Positions 15,779 to 22,335 of a stretch of DNA of 30,002 bases are shown here, piece by piece. The notes under the pieces were generated by a model. That model did not search any database. It was not told the origin of the DNA and saw nothing but the letters and a program-made list of their open reading frames with translations. Each line of letters opens with the position of its first letter. Position 1 is the first letter of the stretch. Both the position numbers and the translations under genes were made by a program. The stretch is from an uncultured Clostridia bacterium (GTDB taxonomy: Bacteria > Bacillota > Clostridia > Christensenellales > Borkfalkiaceae), in the NCBI GenBank assembly GCA_947629735.1, contig CANREX010000001.1, positions 1-30,002 on the forward strand, in the 5' to 3' direction.

Positions 15779-16072
15779 ATGAATGTAAAGATACCCGAAA
15801 AGGGCATGGTTGCGTTAAGTCTGCAAGGGCGCGACAAGGGCGCGTTTTACGTCGTGAGCGAGGTGCTCGGCGGCGGCAAAGTTGCGCTTGCCGACGGAAA
15901 AAAGCGGACGGTCGCGTCGCCGAAAATCAAAAATTCAAAGCATCTGCGCTTGTTCCCGCGGAACGTATCCGAATACGGCGTCACATGGCCGTGGGATAAA
16001 GCGACCGACAACCGCATCGCCCGCTATTTAAAGGAATTCCGGGCGGCGGATAAAGATATATCGGAGGAATAA
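15779..16072 (+). CDS. KOW-domain RNA-binding protein (L14e-like, YbzG-type)
   Basis: 97 aa from this ATG. The place between map and infA is where Bacillota such as Bacillus subtilis encode a small KOW-domain protein (YbzG), and the N-terminal half (GMVALSLQGRDKGAFYVVSE) fits a KOW motif, while KIKNSKHLRLFPRN fits the rest. The function in bacteria is not established; binding to rRNA or mRNA is presumed. An in-frame GTG at 15770 would add three residues, but 'aggcggtgg' is correctly spaced for the ATG at 15779. The C-terminal 25 residues are charged. Confidence 0.85.
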   Translation: MNVKIPEKGMVALSLQGRDKGAFYVVSEVLGGGKVALADGKKRTVASPKIKNSKHLRLFPRNVSEYGVTWPWDKATDNRIARYLKEFRAADKDISEE

Positions 16073-16076
16073 GGTT

Positions 16077-16298
16077 TTGTCTAAGGACGACGTAATCGAA
16101 ACCGAGGGCAAGGTAATTGAGTGCCTGCCCAACGCAAATTTCAAAGTTCAGCTCACCAACGGGCATATCATCACGGCTTATATTTCGGGAAAGCTGCGCC
16201 TCAACTATATCAGGATAATAGAAGGCGACAGCGTAAAGCTCGAAATGAGTCCGTACGATCTGACCAAGGGGCGCATAACCTGGCGTTCCAAAGTATAA
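16077..16298 (+). CDS. infA: Translation initiation factor IF-1 (TTG start)
   Basis: 73 aa, exact family length. IF-1 occupies the 30S A site during initiation. The OB-fold signature KDDVIETEGKVIECLPNANF and the end MSPYDLTKGRITWR are diagnostic. The initiation codon is TTG (16077-16079), chosen because the protein then begins SKDDVIE as in homologs. Its ribosome site 'cggagg' lies inside the last codons of the KOW gene, 4 nt from whose stop the gene starts. A TTG start suggests modest initiation. Confidence 0.95.
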   Translation: MSKDDVIETEGKVIECLPNANFKVQLTNGHIITAYISGKLRLNYIRIIEGDSVKLEMSPYDLTKGRITWRSKV

Positions 16299-16455
16299 AG
16301 CGGCAAAACGCGCGGTACAGACCGCAGAGTAAAGCGGCGAAAACCGCAATGTAAAGCAGTGCAGTCCGCAGAGTAAAGCGGCGCAGACCGCGCAATAACG
16401 GCAAAACACACGCGCCCGCATAAAGAGCGGGGAATAACATTTAGGAGATAGAGAA
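16299..16455 (+). repeat. 22-bp tandem repeats between IF-1 and L36
   Basis: Three adjacent 22-bp units run 16322-16343, 16344-16365 and 16366-16387; the first and third are nearly identical ('ccgcagagtaaagcggcg'). Degenerate copies flank them. Each unit contains short self-complementary parts (ccgc/gcgg). There is no open frame. The L36 ribosome site (taggag) follows at 16442-16447. Confidence 0.65.
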
Positions 16456-16572
16456 ATGAAAGTAAGGCCTTCTGTAAAGCCCATGTGCGACAAGTGCAAG
16501 ATAATAAAGAGAAACGGCAAGGTGATGGTCATCTGTTCCAAGAACAAGAGCCACAAGCAAAGACAAGGTTGA
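16456..16572 (+). CDS. rpmJ: Large ribosomal subunit protein L36, zinc-binding type
   Basis: 38 aa, found by direct translation. Sequence starts MKVRPSVKPMCDKCKIIKRN and ends with ICSKNKSHKQRQG. Zinc ligands C11, C14, C27 and H33 are present. L36 is the last assembled small protein near the 50S base. An 'aggag' site lies 9 nt upstream. It is normally directly followed by rpsM, but here a 372-nt region with a new promoter intervenes. Confidence 0.96.
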   Translation: MKVRPSVKPMCDKCKIIKRNGKVMVICSKNKSHKQRQG

Positions 16573-16944
16573 CCTTAAAAGCCGTATATGCGTAAAATCC
16601 GCGGAAAAAAGAGCTTATTTTTTAAAAACCGAGCTTAATTTTTGCGGTATTTTCTTGCAATTTTGTAAATAGCTGTGATATAATGTACGTTGCAGTATTT
16701 CCGAAAAAGTGCCGACCGTGTCAAAAAAAGCACGGTTTTCGGCGCGCTTTTGCGTCTTTTTAAACGCCTTTTAAGGGCAAAAAGGGGGCGTAAAAGCGGG
16801 GAGATAAGCGCAAGAAACAATAAAAACACCACCCCGACACATGCGGGAGCGACATTCCGATTTTAAAAGTTTGCGCGGTGCGGGGGTTCACATATTTCAA
16901 AAAAACAAATACCAAAAGCAAATTAAACGGAGGAAATAAATCGT
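16573..16944 (+). other. Control region between L36 and S13
   Basis: No gene in 372 nt. It holds the promoter at 16655-16684 and a folded leader. CCGAAAA (16701-16707) pairs with TTTTCGG (16736-16742), and inside it CCGTG (16716-16720) pairs with CACGG (16731-16735). A T-rich and A-rich stretch follows (16741-16840). In E. coli S4 represses the alpha operon through an RNA fold just before rpsM. Here S4 is again in this operon, so similar control is possible but not shown. Confidence 0.5.
16655..16684 (+). promoter_or_regulatory. Promoter of the S13-S11-S4-RpoA-L17 operon
   Basis: TTGCAA (16655-16660) and a perfect TATAAT (16679-16684) with an 18-bp spacer. The predicted start near 16691 leaves a leader of about 250 nt, similar in length to that of the S10 operon. 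Confidence 0.72.
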
Positions 16945-17319
16945 ATGGCACGTATTGCCGGTGTAGATTTACCCAGAGAAAAGAGAATAGAAATCGGTCT
17001 TACCTATATATTCGGTATAGGTCTCTCCACTTCTAAAAAAATTCTTGCGGCTACCGGAATCAACCCCGATACGAGGGTCAAGGATCTGGACGAGACGGAC
17101 GTCTCACGGCTCAGAGAGTATATCGATCATAATTACAGAGTTGAGGGCGAACTCCGCTCGGAAGTCTCTCTCAACATCAAAAGGCTTATGGAAATAGGTT
17201 CTTACAGAGGTATCCGCCACAGAAAGGGCTTGCCCGTAAGAGGACAATCTTCCAAGAGAAACGCGAGGACGAGGAAAGGTCCGCGCCGCACCGTCGCCAA
17301 GAAGAAGGGCGCGAAGTAA
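16945..17319 (+). CDS. rpsM: Small ribosomal subunit protein S13
   Basis: 124 aa. S13 bridges the 30S head to the 50S and to P-site tRNA. It begins MARIAGVDLPREKRIEIGLT, carries the helix-two-turn-helix region and RGIRHRKGLPVRGQSSKRNA, and ends in a basic tail. The ATG follows 'cggagg'. First gene of the alpha operon. S11 follows after 23 nt. Confidence 0.98.
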   Translation: MARIAGVDLPREKRIEIGLTYIFGIGLSTSKKILAATGINPDTRVKDLDETDVSRLREYIDHNYRVEGELRSEVSLNIKRLMEIGSYRGIRHRKGLPVRGQSSKRNARTRKGPRRTVAKKKGAK

Positions 17320-17342
17320 GACTTAAAGGAGGATGAAGCACA

Positions 17343-17741
17343 ATGGCAGCAACTACAAACAAGACCGCGTCGAGAAAGCGCAAAGAGCTTAAAAAGATCG
17401 ACAAAGGTCAGGTTCATATACAGTCTTCTTTCAACAACACGTTGGTTACCGTAACCGATTTGCAGGGGAACACAATCACGCAGTCGAGCGCGGGCGCGCT
17501 CAAATTCAAGGGTTCGAGGAAGGGTACGCCTTTCGCGGCTCAGATGGCTACGGAAACCGCCGTCAAGGCGGCAAAAGAGCACGGTCTGCGCACGGTGGAG
17601 GTCTATGTAAAAGGTCCCGGGGCAGGAAGGGAATCCGCAATCCGCGCGATAGCGAACTGCGAAGTGGAAATCACCCTTATAGCGGACGTATCGCCCATAC
17701 CCCACAACGGATGCAGACCGCCTAAGCGTCGCAGAGTATAA
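17343..17741 (+). CDS. rpsK: Small ribosomal subunit protein S11
   Basis: 132 aa. S11 lies in the 30S platform near the Shine-Dalgarno helix. Recognised by IQSSFNNTLVTVTDLQGNTI, KGSRKGTPFAAQMA and VKGPGAGRESAIRAI, ending HNGCRPPKRRRV. Ribosome site 'aaaggagg'. S4 follows after 18 nt. Confidence 0.98.
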   Translation: MAATTNKTASRKRKELKKIDKGQVHIQSSFNNTLVTVTDLQGNTITQSSAGALKFKGSRKGTPFAAQMATETAVKAAKEHGLRTVEVYVKGPGAGRESAIRAIANCEVEITLIADVSPIPHNGCRPPKRRRV

Positions 17742-17759
17742 TCGGAGGAGAGAAAGACT

Positions 17760-18383
17760 ATGGCAACATACAGAGAAGCAAAATGCCGCCTTTGCAGAAG
17801 GGAAGGCGCAAAGCTCTTTTTAAAGGGCGATAAATGTTATAACGGCAAGTGCCCGTTCGAAAAGTGCCCGGTAGCTCCCGGCGTACACGGCGCGGGCAGG
17901 AAGAAGGTTTCCGAATACGGTCAGCAGCTCAGGGAAAAGCAGAAGGTTAAGCGCATTTACGGCGTGCAGGAAGGTCAGTTCAGGGCATATTACGAAAAGG
18001 CCGACCGCATGAAGGGCATAACGGGTGAAAACATGCTCTCCCTTTTGGAAAGAAGACTTGACAACGTCGTATTCAGAATGGGCATAGCGGTATCGAGGGC
18101 GCAGGCGAGGCAGCTTGTAAATCACGGACATTTCCTCGTAAACGGCAAGAAGGTCAACGTTCCCTCGTTCATAGTAAAGGCGGGCGACGTGGTAAGCGTT
18201 AAGGAAAGCAAGGCTTCCAACAAATATTTCGAGGCGGTAAAGGGCGCGAAAGCGGCGAACATGCCCAAGTGGCTGGAATTCGACCCCGAGAAGCTGGAAG
18301 GAAAGATTATAGCTCTTCCTGCAAGAGACGACGTAGACAGTCAGATTGCAGAACATAAGATTGTCGAATTGTACTCCAAGTAA
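17760..18383 (+). CDS. rpsD: Small ribosomal subunit protein S4, zinc-binding type
   Basis: 207 aa. S4 is a primary 16S binder and a translational repressor in E. coli. The N-terminal zinc ligands C9, C12, C26 and C31 are present (KCRLCRR, DKCYNGKCPFEKC), plus an extra C36. The S4 RNA-binding domain is near residues 95-155 (RRLDNVVFRMGIAVSRAQAR, LVNHGHFLVNGK). In Bacillus rpsD stands alone, whereas here it is within the alpha operon. Confidence 0.98.
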   Translation: MATYREAKCRLCRREGAKLFLKGDKCYNGKCPFEKCPVAPGVHGAGRKKVSEYGQQLREKQKVKRIYGVQEGQFRAYYEKADRMKGITGENMLSLLERRLDNVVFRMGIAVSRAQARQLVNHGHFLVNGKKVNVPSFIVKAGDVVSVKESKASNKYFEAVKGAKAANMPKWLEFDPEKLEGKIIALPARDDVDSQIAEHKIVELYSK

Positions 18384-18407
18384 TATAAAAAATAAGGAGA
18401 AAGTCAA

Positions 18408-19361
18408 ATGATCGAAATGGATATGCCCAAAATAGAGGTAGTGGAAAGCGAGGACCAGTCGTACGCAAAGGTCGTAGTTGAACCTCTCGAAAAGGGCTTC
18501 GGTCTTACGATAGGCAACTGTCTGAGAAGAATACTTTTATCCGCACTTCCCGGCGCGGCGGCGCAGGGTATAAGGTTTCTCGACGGCTCTGTCAAGCATG
18601 AATTTTCCGCTGTACCGGGCGTCAAAGAGGATGTCACCGAGATAATTCTCAATTTGAAGTCGCTTGCGATAAAGACCAAAGTTACGGACAAGGACTACAT
18701 CAAGGTAGTTCACCTTTACAAGGAAGGTCCGGCGGACGTCACCGCGAGCGATATAGAGCAGGACGCGGAAATAGAGATCATAAACGGCGACCAGCATATC
18801 TGCACGATAGACGAAGGCGGCAAGATCGACATGGAAATAACGATAGGCCGCGGCAGGGGCTATAAGGGTGCGGATCATACGCGCACGGAGCTTATCGATT
18901 ATATCCCCATCGATTCTATCTACACGCCCGTAAAGAAAGTCAATTACAGCGTGGAGAACACGAGGGTAGGTCAGAACACGGACTTCGACAAGCTCATGCT
19001 CGAAGTATGGACCAACGGCGCGTTTTCCGCAAAGGAAATCGTATCGTTGGCGGCAAAGATAATGCAGGACCATATCTCGCTGTTCGTGGATCTCTCCGAT
19101 ACCATAAGGGATATGGACATACTCGTCAAGAACGAGGACGACCGTCACCAGAAGATACTCGCCATGGCGATAGAGGACATGGATCTTTCCGTGCGCTCAT
19201 ACAACTGCCTGAAACGCGCGAATATCCACACGGTGGAAGATTTAACAAAGAAGACGGAAGACGAGATGCTCAAAGTGAGAAATCTCGGCAGAAAGTCTTT
19301 GGATGAAGTCATCTTGAAACTTCAATCCTACGGACTTTCGTTAGCAAACAAGGAGGACTGA
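18408..19361 (+). CDS. rpoA: RNA polymerase alpha subunit
   Basis: 317 aa, standard length. The N-terminal domain (about 1-230) dimerises and binds beta and beta'; it shows VVEPLEKGFGLTIGNCLRRI and LPGAAAQGIRFLDGSVKHEF. The C-terminal domain (about 250-317) binds UP elements and regulators; its SVRSYNCLKRANIHTVEDLT and VRNLGRKSLDEVILKLQSYG are typical. That domain could contact the A-rich DNA upstream of the S10 promoter in the same window. 'aaggag' precedes the ATG. L17 starts 4 nt after its stop. Confidence 0.98.
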   Translation: MIEMDMPKIEVVESEDQSYAKVVVEPLEKGFGLTIGNCLRRILLSALPGAAAQGIRFLDGSVKHEFSAVPGVKEDVTEIILNLKSLAIKTKVTDKDYIKVVHLYKEGPADVTASDIEQDAEIEIINGDQHICTIDEGGKIDMEITIGRGRGYKGADHTRTELIDYIPIDSIYTPVKKVNYSVENTRVGQNTDFDKLMLEVWTNGAFSAKEIVSLAAKIMQDHISLFVDLSDTIRDMDILVKNEDDRHQKILAMAIEDMDLSVRSYNCLKRANIHTVEDLTKKTEDEMLKVRNLGRKSLDEVILKLQSYGLSLANKED

Positions 19362-19365
19362 TTTT

Positions 19366-19872
19366 ATGCCCGGAAAAATAGGAAGAACATCTGAACAGAG
19401 AAACGCGTTGTTGAGGAATCAGGCGTCCGAGCTGTTGTGGTACGGCAAGATAAAGACCACCGCGGCAAAGGCGAAGCAGCTTCAACCCTACGTAGAAAAA
19501 ATAATAACCAAAGCCATGAGCGTATACGACCTCAACGAGGAAACCGAGATAAAGAAGACGGACGCAAAGGGCAAGGAAGTTACGCAAAAAGTCATTAAGG
19601 ACAGCCCCAAAAAGCTCGCGGTACGCCGCGCGCTGATGGGAAAACTGCGCGACTTGCAGGAGATAAAGGGCTTCACCGAAAAGAAGAGCGAGTACAAGGC
19701 GAGGACGAAGGATATACAGCACCCCCTCATGGAGAAGCTGTTCAACGAGATAGCGCCCAAGTACGCCCAGCGCAAGGAAGAAAGCGGTCAGGGCGGCGGC
19801 TATACCCGCATCTATCTTTTGGGCGAACGTCGCGGAGATGCTGCGGAAGAAGCCATTATAGAGCTTGTCTGA
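19366..19872 (+). CDS. rplQ: Large ribosomal subunit protein L17 with central insertion
   Basis: 168 aa against about 120-130 in most bacteria. L17 sits near the tunnel exit. The usual N-terminus (KIGRTSEQRNALLRNQASEL) and C-terminus (GGGYTRIYLLGERRGDAAEE) are present. Residues about 52-118 hold an expanded, lysine/glutamate-rich segment between the halves, where typical L17 has a short connection before LMEKLFNEIAPKYAQR. The ribosome site 'aaggagg' lies in the end of rpoA. Last gene of the operon. Confidence 0.95.
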   Translation: MPGKIGRTSEQRNALLRNQASELLWYGKIKTTAAKAKQLQPYVEKIITKAMSVYDLNEETEIKKTDAKGKEVTQKVIKDSPKKLAVRRALMGKLRDLQEIKGFTEKKSEYKARTKDIQHPLMEKLFNEIAPKYAQRKEESGQGGGYTRIYLLGERRGDAAEEAIIELV

Positions 19873-19905
19873 TTTTTTAAGATTTTTTAAGGCAAAGTTA
19901 AATGC

Positions 19906-19969
19906 GCGGCGGGCGCACGCGATATGCGTCCGCCGCATAAATATTTTTGCGCCGCACCATGTGCGGCGC
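19906..19969 (+). terminator. Double hairpin after L17
   Basis: A 12-bp stem with one G-U pair (19906-19917 with 19925-19936) is followed by an 8-bp stem GCGCCGCA/TGCGGCGC (19949-19956 with 19962-19969) and 'tttatccttta'. It lies 33 nt after the last gene of the operon, as expected for a terminator. Confidence 0.72.
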
Positions 19970-20203
19970 TTTATCCTTTATACCCGTTTTGCGCGGTTAT
20001 CATTTTATAGCTTATCCATATATTTTTATCGCCGTTGCGGTTTTCGCCATATGTCTTTTTTGCCGAAATGTTTTTCCGCCTTTAAAATTTGCGCTCCGCA
20101 TATGAAATGGGCGTTTTTTTTTACAGAATAAGGAAAATCGCGCAATAAAAGTCAGCCGATTCGGCAAAATTCGCGCTATTACAAAGAAAATTTGTAATTT
20201 CGA
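19970..20203. other. Gene-free AT-rich spacer after the alpha operon
   Basis: No gene seen. The plus-strand frame at 19865-20131 overlaps the terminator hairpins, lacks a ribosome site and looks unlike any protein family. The only notable element is the inverted repeat at 20178-20198 next to the following promoter. Confidence 0.5.
20178..20198 (+). promoter_or_regulatory. Inverted repeat upstream of the small membrane protein promoter
   Basis: ATTACAAA (20178-20185) and TTTGTAAT (20191-20198) form perfect 8-bp half-sites with a 5-bp gap. The repeat ends 5 bp before the -35 box. This is the geometry of a dimeric regulator's operator or activator site; the protein is unknown. Confidence 0.45.
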
Positions 20204-20231
20204 TTGACATAACGCGCAAGTATGATATAAT
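20204..20231 (+). promoter_or_regulatory. Promoter of the tandem small membrane protein genes
   Basis: TTGACA (20204-20209) and TATAAT (20226-20231), both perfect, with a 16-bp spacer. The predicted start near 20238 gives a leader of about 29 nt with 'aaaggagat' before the ATG. Confidence 0.78.
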
Positions 20232-20266
20232 ATATTCGATTAAAATTTTAAAAGGAGATAAGAAAA

Positions 20267-20491
20267 ATGGATGCTTGGTTTCACAAACAGAATAAGCTCA
20301 TTCAGGTCATCTTGCTCATCATTCCCGTTGTAAACTGGTTTGTCGAGATTCTTGTAAGATGGTCGGCTGTTTTGAAGAAGGGCGGGCTCATCAGCATAGT
20401 CCTTGCCATCATCGTAACGTTCGGCGGTCTGTTCATCGGCTGGGTAGACGCTATCTGGACGTTGCTCTTCAACAAACTGTTGGGCGAGTAA
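20267..20491 (+). CDS. Small two-helix membrane protein, first of a tandem pair
   Basis: 74 aa, function not recognised. Two hydrophobic helices are visible: about 10-30 (LIQVILLIIPVVNWFVEIL) and about 41-62 (LISIVLAIIVTFGGLFIGWV), joined by a short basic loop (VRWSAVLKKGG). It is clearly paralogous to the next gene; WF..Q..LI.VILLI.P.V.W.VE.LVR.S..L.K is shared. Strong promoter and ribosome site point to high expression. It could be a membrane stress peptide or a small membrane-complex subunit, but nothing in the sequence decides. Confidence 0.8.
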   Translation: MDAWFHKQNKLIQVILLIIPVVNWFVEILVRWSAVLKKGGLISIVLAIIVTFGGLFIGWVDAIWTLLFNKLLGE

Positions 20492-20504
20492 ATCGAAAGC
20501 AAAC

Positions 20505-20537
20505 AAATTCAGCCCGCCCTTTGTGCGGGCTGAATTT
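20505..20537 (+). terminator. Hairpin between the two paralogs
   Basis: A perfect 13-bp stem (20505-20517 with 20525-20537) and 7-nt loop. It is followed by 'gcaaaaaaag' rather than a T-run, so termination is probably partial. No good promoter was found before the second gene, so some read-through is likely. Confidence 0.55.
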
Positions 20538-20607
20538 GCAAAAAAAGTAATTAAAATAAATTGACGGTCATAAATTATTATCGGTCATCAATTAAAGGAG
20601 AATATCT

Positions 20608-20844
20608 ATGTCGTTTGATAAGTGGTTTAACAGCCAGGACACGCTCATCAAGGTTATTCTGCTCATTCTTCCTTTCGTGGGCTGGATAGTGGAATTGCTC
20701 GTAAGGCTGAGCGTTGCGCTTAACAAGAAAGACGTCGTCAGCATTGTGGTATTCGTCCTCTTCCTCGTATTCGGGTGGGGCTGGATACTCTGCATTATCG
20801 ACCTCGTTTATCTTATCGTTAAGGGACATCTCATTCTGGCGTAA
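20608..20844 (+). CDS. Small two-helix membrane protein, second of a tandem pair
   Basis: 78 aa, not recognised. Helices at about 12-34 (TLIKVILLILPFVGWIVELL) and about 43-70 (VSIVVFVLFLVFGWGWILCI), with a basic connecting loop (VRLSVALNKKD). The second helix ends in an aromatic, TM2-domain-like stretch (WILCIIDLVYLIVKG). 'aaaggagaata' precedes the ATG. The direct repeat 'cggtcat' at 20565-20571 and 20582-20588 lies in its upstream region. Tandem duplication followed by divergence of the second helix is the likely history. Confidence 0.8.
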   Translation: MSFDKWFNSQDTLIKVILLILPFVGWIVELLVRLSVALNKKDVVSIVVFVLFLVFGWGWILCIIDLVYLIVKGHLILA

Positions 20845-20860
20845 AGAAAGAAAAACAAAG

Positions 20861-20893
20861 AAGAGGAACGGACAATCGCCGCTCCTCTTTTTT
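20861..20893. terminator. Bidirectional terminator between convergent genes
   Basis: An 11-bp stem with one A-C mismatch (20861-20871 with 20879-20889) is followed by six T on the plus strand. On the minus strand 'ctttgtttttctttc' follows the hairpin. It can end both the small membrane protein transcript and that of the phosphoesterase. Confidence 0.85.
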
Positions 20894-20918
20894 CATGCGC
20901 TTATATCTCGTTGACGTC

Positions 20919-21455
20919 TCAGATTTCCGCGCTGTCGTAAATTTTGCCGTCGAGCGTCTTGAACAAAAACACGCCGTCCTCGTACAAAATGTAGCCGCGC
21001 GTGTTTTTTTCGTCCTTGGGCAGCGCCACAGAGCCCGGGTTGAGGTGGAGGTAGCCGCCCTCTTCAACTGCGTTCAGAGGCACGTGCGTGTGACCCGTTA
21101 TGTAGACGTCTCCCTTTTTAAGCGGCGGCACTGCCCTGTGCCCGTGCGAGAGGGTGATTACAACCCGCCCGTCGCTTATCGCGGCGTAGTCGGACGAGAT
21201 GTTGAATGAAAGCACCATCTGGTCGACCTCGCTGTCGCAGTTGCCGCGCACCGCGATTATTTTGTCCGCGAGCGGGTTTAACATTTCGTATACCTTCGCG
21301 GGCGCATAGCCCTCGGGCAGCGGGTTTCTCGGACCGTGATAGAGTATGTCGCCCAAAAGGACAAGCCTTTCCGCCTTTTCTCTTGCAAAACATTCCAAAA
21401 GCTCTTCGCACCATTTTGAAGAGCCGTGAATGTCGGAGGTTATTAGTAGTTTCAT
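20919..21455 (-). CDS. yfcE: YfcE-type metallophosphodiesterase
   Basis: 178 aa, the size of E. coli YfcE and the MJ0936 family. These hydrolyse phosphodiesters with two bound metal ions; the physiological substrate is uncertain. The metallophosphatase motifs are complete: SDIHG (D8, H10), GD (35-36), GNCD (71-74), SHGH (103-106) and GHTH (121-124). The open frame extends 84 residues further upstream, but the ATG at 21455 has 'aaggagat' at the right distance and starts exactly at MKLLITSDIHG. The upstream extension would run through the structured repeat and is not coding. Confidence 0.93.
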   Translation of the reverse strand: MKLLITSDIHGSSKWCEELLECFAREKAERLVLLGDILYHGPRNPLPEGYAPAKVYEMLNPLADKIIAVRGNCDSEVDQMVLSFNISSDYAAISDGRVVITLSHGHRAVPPLKKGDVYITGHTHVPLNAVEEGGYLHLNPGSVALPKDEKNTRGYILYEDGVFLFKTLDGKIYDSAEI

Positions 21456-21469
21456 AATTGATATCTCCT

Positions 21470-21620
21470 TAGCTGCCGCTAAACGTATATAAATAAGTTC
21501 ACAAAAATTTGCGCGCGGTTGCGCGCCCGCAAATTTTTCGTGAGGGTGAGCGGCTCTGCCGTTCTTGCCGCCATTTAAGGGCGCGCGAATTATATTATGG
21601 CGGCAATTCACACCGCCGAG
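21470..21620 (+). ncRNA. Structured dispersed repeat, copy 1
   Basis: Shares with 29840-30002 the blocks 'gctgccgctaaacg', 'ttcacaaaa', 'tttcgtgag', 'taagggcgcgcgaa' and 'gccgaggtg', in the same order. Between them three hairpins form: AAAAATTTGCG/CGCAAATTTTT (21503-21513 with 21528-21538), AGCGGC/GCCGTT (21549-21554 with 21558-21563) and TGCCGCCAT/ATGGCGGCA (21566-21574 with 21597-21605). The stems differ in sequence from copy 2 but remain paired. A G-T pair in the second hairpin favours the plus strand as the RNA sense. No match to a known RNA family is recognised. Confidence 0.65.
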
Positions 21621-21830
21621 GTGCAGGTATGCACAAATTGAGACGAGCGCGGAGCTTCTCAAAACAGCACAGTGCGCTGTTTTGCCGCGCGAGATGAGTG
21701 AGCGCATATCGTTCCGCGCGAACGGCGACCGAACACGGCGTTGCCCTTACGCCGTGTGAGAGCGCTGCGCAAAATCGCGGTTTTGCTTGCGCCGTTAATA
21801 ATTTGGGAATGTGCTGCGGTATTTTAAAAG
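21621..21830 (+). repeat. Further hairpin cluster adjoining the structured repeat
   Basis: CGCGG/CCGCG (21648-21652 with 21685-21689) encloses CAAAACAGC/GCTGTTTTG (21660-21668 with 21676-21684). ACACGGCGT/ACGCCGTGT (21733-21741 with 21749-21757) forms a separate 9-bp stem. No protein-coding signal is seen. Whether this belongs to the same element cannot be judged, because copy 2 is cut by the window end. Confidence 0.5.
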
Positions 21831-21835
21831 TTGTC

Positions 21836-22290
21836 ATTTCGACCGATTGAGAGCGCGTAGCGCTCGATTGAGTGGAGAAATCCCCTCGTGGTGGTAGGGA
21901 GTTGCGGTGAAACGGCTTTATCTCTTAATAATACCGGATTCTTCGACTGCGCACCTGCGGTGCTTGCTCAGAATGACAGTAAGGGAGAGGGGGGATAGGG
22001 GTGTCGCCCTCGGGCAGAATAACAAAGGGTGTCACCCTGAGCGGAACGAGCCGTAAGGCGAGTGCAGTCGAATGGGTCTGGTTGGGGTATGCCGCAAAGA
22101 AAATTCCTGAGTGCAATGAAATACCGGATTCTTCGACTTCGCTAACGCTCCGCTCAGAATGACAGTAAGGGAGAGGGGGGATAGGGCTATCTCGCTCGGG
22201 CAGAATGACAGTAAAAAAGAATGTGTTCACTCCGCATTGTCATTCCGTCCACGGGCAGAATGACAGTAAAAATAATAATCGTCTCAATCT
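21836..22290. repeat. Dispersed CHSER-type intergenic repeats
   Basis: The minus-strand translation gives the hallmark CHSERSVSEVEESG. A perfect 32-bp direct repeat begins 'cagaatgacagtaagggaga' and occurs at 21969-22000 and 22155-22186. Each copy is preceded by 'ataccggattcttcgact' (21931 and 22121). The left end shares 'aatcccctcgtggtggtagg' with the start of the window. No gene here. It separates the phosphoesterase from the HAD gene. Confidence 0.75.
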
Positions 22291-22335
22291 AACATAAATA
22301 ATGTGTGCGCTTATCCATGCAAAAAAATGCGGTGG

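Noticed and set aside
19865..20131. 88-aa plus-strand frame after L17
   Set aside because: Overlaps the end of L17 and both terminator hairpins, and has no ribosome site.
21456..21707. 84-residue N-terminal extension of the phosphoesterase
   Set aside because: The ATG at 21455 has a strong ribosome site and begins exactly at the conserved MKLLITSDIHG; the extension is read-through of the structured repeat.
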